A stretch of DNA of 64,000 bases from Micromonospora pisi (GCF_003633685.1 NZ_RBKT01000001.1:5704001-5768000), one strand, 5' to 3'; counted from the stretch's first letter, positions 32,896 to 44,277 are shown. Program-made: numbers and translations. Notes: generated by a model from the letters alone, not told the origin.

Positions 32896-35708
32896 TCAGT
32901 CCGCCAGCACCGGGATGAGCAGTTCGTCCTGCGCGGCCTGGGCGGCGGGCTTGGGGTGCTTCAGCCCGACCTGGACCGCGGTGACCTTGTACTCCGGGCA
33001 GTTCGTGGCCCAGTCGGAGTTCTCGGTGGTGACCACGTTCGCGCCGGTCACCGGGTGGTGGAAGGTGGTGTAGACGACGCCGACCGGCATCCGGTCGGAG
33101 AGGACCGCGCGCAGCGAGGTGGCGCCGACCCGGCTGGCCAGGGTCACCTCGTCACCGTCGCTGATGCCGCGCACCTCCGCGTCGTGCGGGTGGACTTCGA
33201 GTACGTCCTCGGAGTGCCAGGCCACGTTCGCGGTACGCCGGGTCTGCGCCCCGACGTTGTACTGGCTCAGGATCCGGCCGGTGGTCAGGATCAGCGGGTA
33301 CTTGCGGGTGCTGCGTTCCCGGGTCGGTACGAACGGGGTCTGCACGAACCGCCCCTTGCCGCGTACGAAGCCGTCCACGTGCATCGTGGGCGTTCCCTCG
33401 GGAGCGGCCTCGTTGCACGGCCACTGCACACTGCCGAGCTTGTCCAGCTTCTCGAACGAGACACCGGAGAAGGTCGGGGTGAGTGCGGCGATCTCGTCCA
33501 TGATCTCGCGCGGGTGCTGGTAGCTCATCGGGTAGCCCATCGCCTCCGCGATCTCGCAGACGATCTGCCACTCGTGCTTGCCGGTCTTCGGTGCCATCAC
33601 CGGCCGTACCCGGTTGATCCGGCGTTCGGCGTTGGTGAAGGTGCCGTCCTTCTCCAGGAAGGAGGTCCCGGGCAGGAAGACGTGCGCGAACTTCGCCGTC
33701 TCGTTGAGGAAGAGGTCCTGGACCACGACCAGTTCCATCGCGCCAAGCGCGGCGAAGACGTGCTTGGTGTTCGGGTCGGACTGGGCGATGTCCTCACCCT
33801 GTACGAAGATCGCCCGGAAGGTTCCCTCGACCGCGGCGTCGAACATGTTCGGGATGCGCAGCCCCGGCTCGGACAGGAGCGGCCGGCCCCACATGTTCTC
33901 GAACACCGTCCGTACGGCGTCGTCGGAGACGTGCCGGTAGCCCGGCAGTTCGTGCGGGAAGGAGCCCATGTCGCAGGAGCCCTGCACGTTGTTCTGGCCG
34001 CGCAGCGGGTTGACGCCGACGCCCTCGCGACCGATGTTGCCGGTCACCATGGCGAGGTTCGCCATGCCCATCACCATGGTCGAGCCCTGGCTGTGTTCGG
34101 TGACGCCGAGGCCGTAGTAGATCGCGGCGTTGCCGCCGGTGGCGTAGAGCCTCGCCGCGGCCCGCAGTTCCTCGGCCGGTACCCCGGTGATCTCCTCGAC
34201 CGCCTCGGGGCTGTTCTCAGGCCGGGAGATGAACTCGGCCCAGCCGTCGAAGTCCTCGCACCGCTCGTCGACGAAGGCCCGGTCGTAGAGGCCCTCGGTG
34301 AGCACCACGTGGGCCAGCGCGTTCACCACGGCGACGTTGGTGCCGGGGGCGAGCTGGAGGTGGTGGGTGGCCTCGATGTGCGGCGAGCGGACCAGGTCGA
34401 TCCGGCGCGGGTCGATCACGACGAGCTTCGCGCCCTCGCGCAGCCGGCGCTTCATCCGGGAGGCGAAGACCGGGTGTCCGTCGGTGGGGTTCGCGCCGAT
34501 CACCAGGATCACGTCCGCCTGGGCGACCGAGCGGAAGTCCTGGGTGCCGGCCGAGGTGCCGAAGGTCTGCTTCAGCCCGTACCCGGTGGGGGAGTGGCAG
34601 ACCCGGGCACAGGTGTCGACGTTGTTGTTGCCGAACGCGGCCCGGATCATCTTCTGCACCACGTACACCTCTTCGTTTGTGGTGCGTGAGGAGGTGATGC
34701 CGCCGATCGCGCCGACGCCGTGCCTGGTCTGGATGTCGAGCATCCGGGTGGCGACGTAGTTGATCGCGGTGTCCCAGTCGACCTTCTGCCACTCGTCGGT
34801 GATCTTGTCCCGGACCATCGGTGAGAGCTGCCGGTCGGGGTGGGTGGCGTAGCCGAAGGCGAACCGCCCCTTGACGCAGGAGTGGCCCTCGTTGGCGCCG
34901 CCGTCCTTGTACGGCACCATCCGGACCAGTTCGTCACCGCGCAGTTCGGCCTTGAACGAGCAGCCGACCCCGCAGTACGCGCAGGTGGTGATGACGCTGC
35001 GGCTCGGCATGCCGAGCTGTACCACCGACTTCTCCTGCAGTGTCGCGGTCGGGCACGCCTGGACGCAGGCGCCGCAGGAGACGCACTCGGAGTCCATGAA
35101 GAGCTCGCCGGCGCTCGCGCTGACCTTGGAGCCGAAGCCGCGCCCCTCGATGGTCAACGCGAAGGTGCCCTGGATCTCGCCGCAGGCGCGTACGCAGCGG
35201 GAGCAGGCGATGCACTTGGAGGACTCGAAGTCGAAGTACGGGTTGCTGGTGTCCTTGGGCGCGTCGAGGTGGTTGGCGCCCTCGTAGCCGTAGCGCACCT
35301 GGCGCAGCCCGACCGCCCCGGACATGTCCTGGAGCTCGCAGTCGCCGTTGGCGGAGCAGGTGAGGCAGTCCAGTGGGTGATCGGAGATGTAGAGCTCCAT
35401 CACGCCCTGGCGGAGCTTCTCCAGCTTCGGGGTCTGGGTGCGTACCTTCATTCCGGGGGCGACCGGGGTGGTGCAGGAGGCGGGGGTGCCGCGCCGGCCG
35501 TCGATCTCCACCAGGCAGAGCCGGCAGGAGCCGAACGCCTCCAGGCTGTCGGTGGCGCAGAGCTTCGGGATGTCGACCCCGCTCATGGCCGCCGCGCGCA
35601 TCACCGAGGTGCCCTCGGCCACCGTGACCGGCATGCCGTCCACTTCGATCGACACCGTTGCCGGTCCGGGTTTGGCCGGGGTGCCGAGGTCGGGTTCCTT
35701 CAACAGGC

Positions 35709-35712
<4 letters not shown>
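32896..35712 (-). CDS. fdsA: NAD-dependent formate dehydrogenase, catalytic alpha subunit
   Basis: About 938 residues. N-terminal [2Fe-2S] domain (CATDSLEAFGSCRLCLVEI), a NuoG-like His/Cys cluster site (CLTCSANGDCEL), two ferredoxin-type [4Fe-4S] motifs (CIACSRCVRAC and CVSCGACVQACPT) and a fifth cluster at CAYCGVGCSF. The molybdopterin domain has a Cys metal ligand in DTCARVCHSPTGYG near residue 371, so this is a cysteine enzyme, not a selenoenzyme. It oxidises formate to CO2 and passes electrons to FdsB. ATG 35712 is chosen: it overlaps the fdsB stop (ATGA). An in-frame ATG at 35808 would add residues unlike the family. Confidence 0.96.
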
Positions 35713-37267
<1,555 letters not shown>

Positions 37268-37271
<4 letters not shown>

Positions 37272-37753
37272 GAGCTCACCGTTTCCGTGACCAGGATGGC
37301 GTCCAGCCGCTTCGCGTCGACCCGGCCGAGGACCCGGCCGTTGACCTGGGCGGCCGGGCCGAGGGCACAGTTGCCGAGGCAGAACACCTGTTCGAGGGTG
37401 ACCGAGCCGTCCGATGTGGTCTGTCCGACCTTGATGCCGAGCACCTGTTCGGCATGTGAGACGACCTGTTCGGCGCCGACCGACTGGCAGGCTTCGGCTC
37501 GGCAGAGCTTGATCGTGGTGCGGCCGGCGGGTTCGGAGCGGAAGTCCGAGTAGAAGGTGATCACGCCGTGGACGTCGGCGCGGGAGAGGTTCAGCTCCGC
37601 GGCCAGCACCGGCACGATCTCCTGGTCGACCCAGCCGAATTCCTCCTGGATCCGGTGCAGGATCGGCAATAGCGCCCCTCGATCGCCTCGGTGTGCCGCG
37701 ACCAGCGCACGCACCCGGTCCTTGACCGAGGTATCAGGACTGTCCACTGCCAT
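37268..37753 (-). CDS. fdsG: Formate dehydrogenase gamma subunit (NuoE-like [2Fe-2S])
   Basis: 161 residues. Thioredoxin-like [2Fe-2S] protein with ligands in LCRAEACQSVGA and FCLGNCALGPAA, and the NuoE helix motif ALLPILHRIQEEFGWV. It carries electrons between FdsA and FdsB. First gene of the fdsGBAD operon. ATG 37753 is chosen because GGAGGTGGG precedes it directly and the protein length then fits the family; the upstream frame has no family sequence. No fdsC or fdhD chaperone gene is in the window, so maturation factors must be elsewhere. Confidence 0.94.
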
Positions 37754-37787
37754 CCCACCTCCACATTGCCCACCGCTACCGGTGTTT

Positions 37788-37820
37788 ACAATACTGTAGC
37801 CTGAATATCGTATGCAATAC
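37788..37820 (-). promoter_or_regulatory. fds operon promoter with overlapping operator
   Basis: On the minus strand, TTGCAT (37817-37812), 18 bp, TATTGT (37793-37788) form a SigA-like promoter 35 bp before the fdsG start. The -35 lies inside the 11-bp palindrome GTATGCAATAC (37810-37820). CAATACTG occurs at 37789 and 37815. Repression by a GntR-like factor would fit the layout. Confidence 0.55.
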
Positions 37821-38018
37821 TGGCTCGTTTTGCCCCGCCACACGGGCCGGCACCAGCCGGCTGACCTGGGGTCCCTGCCGCACACCGAAACGATTTCCGG
37901 ATGTGCCGTGGGTGGCATTCGTACCCCCGGGACGGTCGGGGTCGTGCCGACGAGGCGGCGTCCTGCGTCCATCATGCTGCACCGGACGCCACCATGACAG
38001 GTTGATCTTTGTTGAGAT

Positions 38019-38801
38019 ATGTGCGACGTTGCGCCGATGGGGATTCGGCAGCGGGCACTCGTCACCGGCGGATCACGCGGCGTCGGCGCGGCCGTCGCCG
38101 TCACACTCGCGCGGGCCGGCTACACGATCGCCGTGCAGTGCCGGGCGGACATCACGTCGGCCCGGTCGGTCCTCGAATCGCTCCCCGGCGACGGGCACAC
38201 CATCGTCACCGGTGACCTGGCCGACCCGGCCGGGGCGCAGGCGTCGGTCACCGCCGCGGTCGAGGCGCTCGGCGGGGTGGACCTGCTGGTCAACAACGCC
38301 GGCCGGTACGTCGAACTCCCCGTCACCACCACCTCGTACGCCGACTGGCAGGCGAACTGGCGGGAGACCCTCGACGTCAACCTGCACGGCGCCGCGAACG
38401 TCACCTGGTGCGTGGTGCACCACCTGCTCGGCCGCCCCGAGGGTCCGGCGGGTGGACGGATCGTCAACATCGGTTCCCGGGGCGCGTTCCGGGGCGAGCC
38501 GCACGCGCCCGCGTACGGCGCCAGCAAGGCCGCACTGCACTCACTGACCCAGTCCCTCGCCGTCGACCTCGCCCCGCACGGCATCGCCGTCGCGGCGGTC
38601 GCGCCGGGCTTCATCCGTACCGAGATGGTCGCGCCCCTGCTCGACGGCCCGGACGGTGACGCCGTCCGGGCGCAGAGCCCGTTCAACCGGGTCGCCGAGC
38701 CGGCCGAGGTCGCCGCCGCGGTCGCCTGGCTCGCCGCACCGGAGGCGGTCTGGGCCAGCGGTGCGATCCTCGACCTCAACGGCGCCTCACACCTCCGCTG
38801 A
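38019..38801 (+). CDS. Short-chain dehydrogenase/reductase (FabG-like)
   Basis: 260 residues. NAD(P)-binding TGGSRGVG near residue 16, NNAG motif LLVNNAG, catalytic Ser in IVNIGSRGAF and Tyr/Lys in AYGASKAALHS. The C-terminus LDLNGASHL is close to the usual cofactor-side end DGG. The substrate cannot be assigned. The start is uncertain: ATG 38019 or ATG 38037 (MGIRQRALVTGG); neither has a strong ribosome binding site. It is divergent from the fds operon across about 265 bp, which may mean shared control, but no formate link is evident. Confidence 0.88.
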   Translation: MCDVAPMGIRQRALVTGGSRGVGAAVAVTLARAGYTIAVQCRADITSARSVLESLPGDGHTIVTGDLADPAGAQASVTAAVEALGGVDLLVNNAGRYVELPVTTTSYADWQANWRETLDVNLHGAANVTWCVVHHLLGRPEGPAGGRIVNIGSRGAFRGEPHAPAYGASKAALHSLTQSLAVDLAPHGIAVAAVAPGFIRTEMVAPLLDGPDGDAVRAQSPFNRVAEPAEVAAAVAWLAAPEAVWASGAILDLNGASHLR

Positions 38802-38885
38802 CCGGTGCCCCACGACGATGGGCTGAGCCTGCGACACGCGACGGGGCCTGCGGCACGCGACGGGTCCTGACCCCGGGCCGGGGCG

Positions 38886-41045
38886 TCAGGTCATCGCCTG
38901 GACGGACGCCTCCGACCCGGCCGCCTCGACGTTCCACTGTTTACCGAGAGCGGTCAGGCCCTCCAGGGCGATCCGCCCGTACTCGACCGGCACCTGCGGG
39001 TCGGCGACGAGTCGGCCGTCGTGCACGTCGAGGCCGAGCATCGTACGGACGAAGAGCATCGGCGCCGCCGCCGACCAGGCCTGCGGGCTGCACGCGGTCG
39101 GGTACGGCACCGGCAACCGGCCGTACGAGCGGTCGTAGCCGGAGAACGCCTCGGGCAGCCGGTAGCCGGAGTACTTGGCCGCCTCCATCATGGCCATGAT
39201 GATGCGGTTCGCCTCCTGCCGGAAGCCGTAGCGGGCCAGGCCGGCGGCGATCAGCGAGTTGTCGTGTGGCCAGACCGTGCCCGAGTGGTAGCCGATCGGG
39301 TTGAACCCCCGGTCCTGGCTGGAGGTGGTACGGATGCCCCAGCCGGAGAACATCGCCTCCGACATCAACTGGTTCGCCAGGATGATCGCCCGCCCGGGTG
39401 TGACGATCCCGCTCCAGAGCAGCTGACCCATGTTCGACGTCATCGAGTCGATCTTGCGCTTGTCGCCGTCGAGTCCGACCGCGTAGTACCCGCCGCGCTC
39501 GTCGATCCAGAAGTCCCGGTTGAACCGCTCGTACAGCTCGGCGGCCTGGGCGCGTTGCCGCTGGGCCAGCTCCGGGTTGCGTAACGGACCGTCGGCCAGC
39601 TCCGCGACGCGCCTTCTCGCGTCGTAGGTGTAGCCCTGGATCTCACAGGTGGCGATCGGCAGCACCGGGATGGACCCGTCGGCGAACTTGATCCCGTCCC
39701 ACGAGTCGCGCCAGCACTGGTTGCCGAGTCCCTGGCTGGAGCGGGTGGCGTACTCGATGTAGCCGTCCCCGTCCGGATCGCCGTAGTGGTCCATCCAGTA
39801 CAACGCGGCGTCGATGTTCTCCCGGAAACCGAGCACGAACTCGTCGTCGTGGGTCCACCGCCAGTACTCGGAGAGCAGGATGAGCCAGAGCTGGGTGGCG
39901 TCGGCGGTGCCGTAGTACGGGTCGTGCGGCTTCTGCTTCAACTGGGTGAGCTCGCCGCTGCGGATTTCGTGCAGGATCTTTCCGGGCTCCTCGTCCCGGA
40001 AGTCGTCGAAGTGGCGGCCCTGGGCGGTCGCGAGCGCGAGCAGCGTGCCCCTGGCCAGGGTGGGCCCGAAGGCCATTGTCTGATAGGCACTGATCAGGGA
40101 GTCGCGGCCGAAGATGGTGAGGAACCAGGGCAGCCCGGCCGCGGGGAGGATGATCGGTACCCCGCCCGCGGACTTCTCGATCCGGAGTGCGCCCAGATCC
40201 GACTTCGACTTCTCCATCACGTCGCGGAGCAGTTCCGACTCGAGCCGCCAGGTGGGACACTCCCTGCTCCAGGTACTGATCGCGTCGTCCCGATCGCTGT
40301 CGAATGCCTCACCGAAACGCCGATGTTTCGGCGCCACCTGCAGCGGGCCGAACTCGAGCGGGATCGTGAGTTCGCAGCGCCATGCCTGGTCCGGTTCGAG
40401 GTCCACCCGCCAGATCAGTTCGTCGCCCTCGGTCCGGTCGGCCGGCGGCACCGCCTGCACCCGGGTGCTGGCACGGAAGGTGCCGTTCGTATATGAGAAG
40501 TCCAGGTACGTGCCATCCGACCCGTGCCGGCGGGTGATCGTCTCAGAGCGGTCCGAGATGCACTCCTTGATCTCGAAGAGGTCGGCGAAGTCGGTGCCCG
40601 CCGACAACCTCAGGTCGAACGAGATCGGTTCGTTCGTGAAGTTCTCCAGTTCGACCCGCTCGTGCATACCGTCACTGATGAAGCGCTGCCGCCGTACGCC
40701 GATGCTGCTCGACGGTATGCCGTCGATGTCGGCGTTGGTGAGGAAGAAGGCCGCCGAGTAGTCCTCCACCGTCCCGGAACTCAGCAGCAGGAGCGGTTTG
40801 TCCGCGATGCGGAGTTCCCACCGGCTGAGGAACCGGGTGTCGTCGTGGACCAGCCCGCCGATGGAACCCTGCGGAATGTCGCCGGTCGCGTCCGAGATCA
40901 TGAACGATCTGCCCTCGACCACCGCGACCGCGTCCGGGCCCAGCTCCGGCGGCAGATCGCGGACAACCGCGCTCGGTACCTCGGTTTCCGAGACCACCCC
41001 GGGCATCGGGTCGGCCGGAGTTGGCCTGCGCGCTCGGTCTGTCAC
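38886..41045 (-). CDS. Amylo-alpha-1,6-glucosidase / glycogen-debranching-type enzyme
   Basis: 719 residues. The N-terminal beta-rich domain (GRSFMISDATGDIPQGSIGG, LVHDDTRFLSRWEL) is the bacterial GDE_N_bis module. The C-terminal (alpha/alpha)6 barrel has GLPWFLTIFGRDSLISAYQ near residue 310 and WRDSWDGIKFADGS near 455, with PIGYHSGTVWPHDNSLIAAG near 580; these resemble GH63/GH133-like glucosidase active sites. It likely removes alpha-1,6 branches or processes glucose polymers in the cytosol, as no signal peptide is present. It stands alone with no other glycogen genes around. Its specificity is inferred from family annotation only. Confidence 0.85.
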   Translation of the reverse strand: MTDRARRPTPADPMPGVVSETEVPSAVVRDLPPELGPDAVAVVEGRSFMISDATGDIPQGSIGGLVHDDTRFLSRWELRIADKPLLLLSSGTVEDYSAAFFLTNADIDGIPSSSIGVRRQRFISDGMHERVELENFTNEPISFDLRLSAGTDFADLFEIKECISDRSETITRRHGSDGTYLDFSYTNGTFRASTRVQAVPPADRTEGDELIWRVDLEPDQAWRCELTIPLEFGPLQVAPKHRRFGEAFDSDRDDAISTWSRECPTWRLESELLRDVMEKSKSDLGALRIEKSAGGVPIILPAAGLPWFLTIFGRDSLISAYQTMAFGPTLARGTLLALATAQGRHFDDFRDEEPGKILHEIRSGELTQLKQKPHDPYYGTADATQLWLILLSEYWRWTHDDEFVLGFRENIDAALYWMDHYGDPDGDGYIEYATRSSQGLGNQCWRDSWDGIKFADGSIPVLPIATCEIQGYTYDARRRVAELADGPLRNPELAQRQRAQAAELYERFNRDFWIDERGGYYAVGLDGDKRKIDSMTSNMGQLLWSGIVTPGRAIILANQLMSEAMFSGWGIRTTSSQDRGFNPIGYHSGTVWPHDNSLIAAGLARYGFRQEANRIIMAMMEAAKYSGYRLPEAFSGYDRSYGRLPVPYPTACSPQAWSAAAPMLFVRTMLGLDVHDGRLVADPQVPVEYGRIALEGLTALGKQWNVEAAGSEASVQAMT

Positions 41046-41225
41046 GTACGCCTCCAGGGAAGAGGAACGGTGACGCCATCAGCTTGGTCCAGCCTAGTTC
41101 CCGTCGTAGCGGGCAGTCGGACAATCCAGCTGCTGAGCAGCGGAGACAGGGCTGCCAAGGGGGATCACCGCAGCGGGCGGGCTGCGGGAGAACGGGACGG
41201 CCGGGCCGTTGTCACCGAGGCGGCG

Positions 41226-41984
41226 CTAGTCCTCGCCGGTCGCGGCGAGCAGAGCGCGGGCCTCGGCCACGAAGCGGGCGCCGGGGCCGGACAGCACCCG
41301 CCGGTCCCCGCTCTGGTGCAGCACCAGCGCCTCGGCGACCAGCGGATGGTGCGGATGTCGGGAGAGGTACCAGCGGCCCGCCTCGACCTTGGCGCAGAGG
41401 CGCCCGTCGGCGGCGAACCGCAGGGCCCGACACGCGTTGAGTACGGCCTCACCCTGCCTGCCCTGGGCCAGTGCCCAGTCGAGCTGCTGGCAGATGGCCC
41501 AGCGCAGCCGTTGCGCCGGAACCGGGGCGAAGACCCGGTCCGGCGGCGGGCCGGTCACCGCCAGGCCGTACCGGCGGCAGACCTCGACCTGGAGTACCAG
41601 TTCGGGGCTTCCCGGATGGCCGGTACCGGGGATGACGTGGGCGCTGCCGTCGGTGGCACCGGTCACCCGTACCTCGAACGGGCAGGTGCCGAGCGTTCGG
41701 GCGGTGGCGGTGGTGACGGCGGTCAGGTCCAGTCCCCGGCCCGGGCAGCGGTCGATCGTCCGGCCGAGCGCGGTCCCGACCCGGAACTGGTGTGCCGCGC
41801 TGCCGGCGCGGGCCACCACCGCCAGCACCTCTACATCGCTGTGCGGGGGAGCGAATCCTCCCAGCACCGCCGAGCCGTGCAGATAGAGGCCGATCAGGTC
41901 GGCACCGGACAGGGTGTGCATGACCGTGGCGAGCTGCCGCGCGTACCCGACCACCCGGTGAGGGGCGCGCGCAGCGACGGTCAT
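41226..41984 (-). CDS. Aminoglycoside adenylyltransferase-like nucleotidyltransferase
   Basis: 252 residues. The N-terminal nucleotidyltransferase motif is G37-S38 (LYLHGSAVLGGF) followed by D50-V-E52 (PHSDVEVLAVV). In AadA-type streptomycin/spectinomycin 3''-adenylyltransferases the pair is D-x-D; here the second acid is Glu, which the Pol-beta superfamily tolerates. The C-terminal helical half (RLRWAICQQLDWALAQGRQG, EAVLNACRALRFAADGR) matches the DUF4111 domain of AadA. Together this suggests an antibiotic- or small-molecule-modifying enzyme, but the substrate is not shown. It is divergent from a GNAT gene with an intergenic palindrome between them. Confidence 0.75.
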   Translation of the reverse strand: MTVAARAPHRVVGYARQLATVMHTLSGADLIGLYLHGSAVLGGFAPPHSDVEVLAVVARAGSAAHQFRVGTALGRTIDRCPGRGLDLTAVTTATARTLGTCPFEVRVTGATDGSAHVIPGTGHPGSPELVLQVEVCRRYGLAVTGPPPDRVFAPVPAQRLRWAICQQLDWALAQGRQGEAVLNACRALRFAADGRLCAKVEAGRWYLSRHPHHPLVAEALVLHQSGDRRVLSGPGARFVAEARALLAATGED

Positions 41985-42086
41985 GAGTACAGATGGTAGT
42001 GGTCAATCGATTCCCGTCCGACCCGCCAACGGTCAGACCGATCTGCCGATAACCTGGTCTGCGCCGCCAGCCCCACGCCGCCGCGT

Positions 42087-42135
42087 TAGGAAGGGCCCCT
42101 TCCTATCGAAAGCGATAACAAGGGGCCCTTCCTTA
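42087..42135. repeat. Intact intergenic palindrome (same family as the one split by IS30)
   Basis: Arms GGAAGGGCCCCTT (42089-42101) and AAGGGGCCCTTCC (42120-42132) with an inner ATCG/CGAT stem. The same arms reappear at 55597 and 56928 around the IS element. It lies 27 bp before the GNAT start, so it could affect that gene's mRNA. I recall similar palindromes as common in Micromonospora intergenic DNA. Confidence 0.8.
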
Positions 42136-42161
42136 CATCGGGTCGTAGCGCGAGGAGCCGC

Positions 42162-42824
42162 ATGCTCGACACACGCCTGTTCCACCATCTGGTGAGTTGG
42201 CTGGGGCAGTGGCCCACCCGACGGCCGTTGCACGTGGTGGGCTCGGAGCGGCGGATCCTGCCGGCGTGGGACGGTCAGGTCCGGCCGGCGCTCGGGGTCG
42301 CCGCCCCCGAGGGCACGGTGCTGTCGGTCCCGCCCGACCGGGTGGCTGCCGTACGAGAGTTGACCGACCGCCCCCTCGACGACCTGCTCGCCGCGCTGCC
42401 AGCGGCGGTCGGCGACACCGGTTGGCGGACGTACCCGGCGGTGTTCCGGTACTCGCTTGCGCCGACACCGTTGCCGGACGCGGGGCAGTGGGTCCCCGCG
42501 GACGATCCGACGCTGCCGGCGTGGCTGCGCCCCTTCGGTGACGTACTGGTGGCCCGGGACAGCGACGGCGAGTACCTCGCCGGGGTGGGGATCAAGCGGC
42601 ACGACCGGTACGGCCACGAGTTGTCGGTCGGCACCTCGCCGGCCGCCCGGGGGCGGGGTCTGGCCCGGCGTCTGGTGGCGCAGGCCGCCCGCCGGGTGCT
42701 GGACGAGGGCGCGGTTCCGACCTACCTGCACGCCCCGGAGAACGCCGCCTCGGCCCGGGTCGCGGAGGCCGCCGGGTTCCCGTCGCGCGGGTGGATGTCG
42801 TACGGGGTCTTCAAGGCGGAGTAG
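42162..42824 (+). CDS. GNAT-family N-acetyltransferase
   Basis: 220 residues. The acetyl-CoA motif A is in the C-terminal half: ELSVGTSPAARGRGLARRLV (R-G-x-G-x-A pattern), followed by AARRVLDEGAVPTYLHAPEN and the typical ARVAEAAGFPSRGWMSYGVF end. The N-terminal 110 residues are less conserved, as in a two-part GNAT with a degenerate first half. The substrate is unknown. GAGGAGCC precedes the ATG. Divergent from the adenylyltransferase-like gene; both could modify small molecules, but this is only a neighbour observation. Confidence 0.88.
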   Translation: MLDTRLFHHLVSWLGQWPTRRPLHVVGSERRILPAWDGQVRPALGVAAPEGTVLSVPPDRVAAVRELTDRPLDDLLAALPAAVGDTGWRTYPAVFRYSLAPTPLPDAGQWVPADDPTLPAWLRPFGDVLVARDSDGEYLAGVGIKRHDRYGHELSVGTSPAARGRGLARRLVAQAARRVLDEGAVPTYLHAPENAASARVAEAAGFPSRGWMSYGVFKAE

Positions 42825-42892
42825 TCCCGATCTGGATCTGCTGACCGGTTCCCTGGTGGGTCACCGGTTTCCTTTGGTTGGGCTGTGGTGGG

Positions 42893-42925
42893 TTGACAAC
42901 GTATCGACCAGGATGGTCGTATCGA
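42893..42925 (+). promoter_or_regulatory. Promoter/operator region of the alginate-lyase-like gene
   Basis: A perfect -35 TTGACA lies at 42893-42898. CGTATCGA is repeated at 42900 and 42918, 18 bp apart, suggesting regulator half-sites. No good -10 at standard spacing (TCGTAT at 18 bp is poor), so activation may be needed. Confidence 0.45.
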
Positions 42926-42981
42926 TAGCAGTTAACACTCCTTACAGTTTGATGTCGGCCGATCCTGACCAGGAGGACCTG

Positions 42982-44223
42982 ATGTCCCAACCATTCCGGC
43001 GCGGACGGTGGGCGTTCGCGGTCACCGCCGCGACCGCCCTGCTCTTGACGATCGCCCCGGCCGCCTCCGCGCGTGAGACCGGCGCGGCGGACGGCTCGGC
43101 CCGGACCGGCGACGTCGTGGCCGCCGCACCCGCCACCTTCACCCACCCGGGGGTGCTGGTCAGCCGCCCGCAGCTCGACTTCATCCGGTCCCGGGTGAAC
43201 GCGAACGCGCAGCCGTGGAAGGCCGCCTACGACCAGATGATGGCGAGCCGGTACGCCTCGCTGACCCGTACCGCCCGGCCACGGGCAGTGGTCGAGTGCG
43301 GGTCGTACTCGAACCCGAACAACGGCTGCACCGACGAGCGTGAGGACGCGCTGGCCGCGTACACGCTGGCGCTCGCCTGGTACATCACCCAGGACAGCCG
43401 GTACGCCACCAAGGCCATCCAGATCATGGACGCCTGGTCGGCGACCATCCAGGACCACACCAACAGCAACGCGCCGCTCCAGACCGCCTGGGCCGGATCG
43501 TCCTGGCCGCGCGCCGCGGAGATCATCCGCTACACCTACAGCGGCTGGTCGGCGGCGAACATCACCCGCTTCGGCACCATGCTCCGCAACGTCTACCTGC
43601 CCGAGATCATCAACGGGAACACGTACAGCAACGGCAACTGGGAACTGAGCATGATGGAGGCGTCCATCGGCATCTCGGTCTTCCTCGAGGACCGGTCGGT
43701 CTACGACCGGGCACTGGCCAAGTTCCGTGCCCGGGTGCCCGCCTTCATCTACCTGACCAGCGACGGCGCCTTCCCCCGTGGGCCCGCCGGCAGCACCATC
43801 GACACCCGGGCCGAGGTCGCCAGCTACTGGCAGGGGCAGAACACCTTCGTGGACGGTCTGTCCCAGGAGACCTGCCGCGACTTCACCCACACCGGGTACG
43901 GCATCTCGGCCATCGCGCACGTCGCCGAGACCACCCGCCACCAGGGCCAGGACATCTACCCCGAACTCCAGGACCGGCTGCGGCACGCGCTCGGCTTCCA
44001 CGCCAAGTACCAGCTCGGCGAGGCGATCCCGAGCTGGCTCTGCGGCGGCAGCCTGACCACGGGCCTCGGCCCGGTCACCGAGGTCGGCTTCAACGCGCTG
44101 AACAACCGGATGGGCATCGCGATGACCAACACCCAGCGGCTCACCGAGCAGCAGCGGCCCGCCGGCACCAACAACCTCTTCGTCGCCTGGGAGACCCTGA
44201 CCCACGCGGGCAACCCCAACTGA
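42982..44223 (+). CDS. Secreted alginate-lyase-domain protein
   Basis: 413 residues. Signal peptide: basic start RRGRWAFAVTAATALLLTIA then PAASARETG. The mature part is an (alpha/alpha) toroid of the alginate lyase domain superfamily: HPGVLVSRPQLDFIRSRVNA at the N-terminus, AYTLALAWYITQDSRYATKA, NGNWELSMMEASIGISVFLE and a later QETCRDFTHTGYGISAIAHV. These match the PL5-like (pfam Alginate_lyase) fold with the substrate-binding N-G-N-W-E segment. It probably cleaves uronate-rich or other acidic polysaccharide by beta-elimination. ATG 42982 has perfect AGGAGG 5 nt upstream. A hairpin terminator follows. Confidence 0.85.
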   Translation: MSQPFRRGRWAFAVTAATALLLTIAPAASARETGAADGSARTGDVVAAAPATFTHPGVLVSRPQLDFIRSRVNANAQPWKAAYDQMMASRYASLTRTARPRAVVECGSYSNPNNGCTDEREDALAAYTLALAWYITQDSRYATKAIQIMDAWSATIQDHTNSNAPLQTAWAGSSWPRAAEIIRYTYSGWSAANITRFGTMLRNVYLPEIINGNTYSNGNWELSMMEASIGISVFLEDRSVYDRALAKFRARVPAFIYLTSDGAFPRGPAGSTIDTRAEVASYWQGQNTFVDGLSQETCRDFTHTGYGISAIAHVAETTRHQGQDIYPELQDRLRHALGFHAKYQLGEAIPSWLCGGSLTTGLGPVTEVGFNALNNRMGIAMTNTQRLTEQQRPAGTNNLFVAWETLTHAGNPN

Positions 44224-44245
44224 CCGTACGGCGCCACGGGAAGTC

Positions 44246-44277
44246 GCCGGCACATCCGCGCCCACGGGTGTGCCGGC
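44246..44277. terminator. Terminator between convergent genes
   Basis: 9-bp stem GCCGGCACA / TGTGCCGGC with a 14-nt loop, after the alginate-lyase-like gene and before the convergent DUF1772 gene end. Confidence 0.7.
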
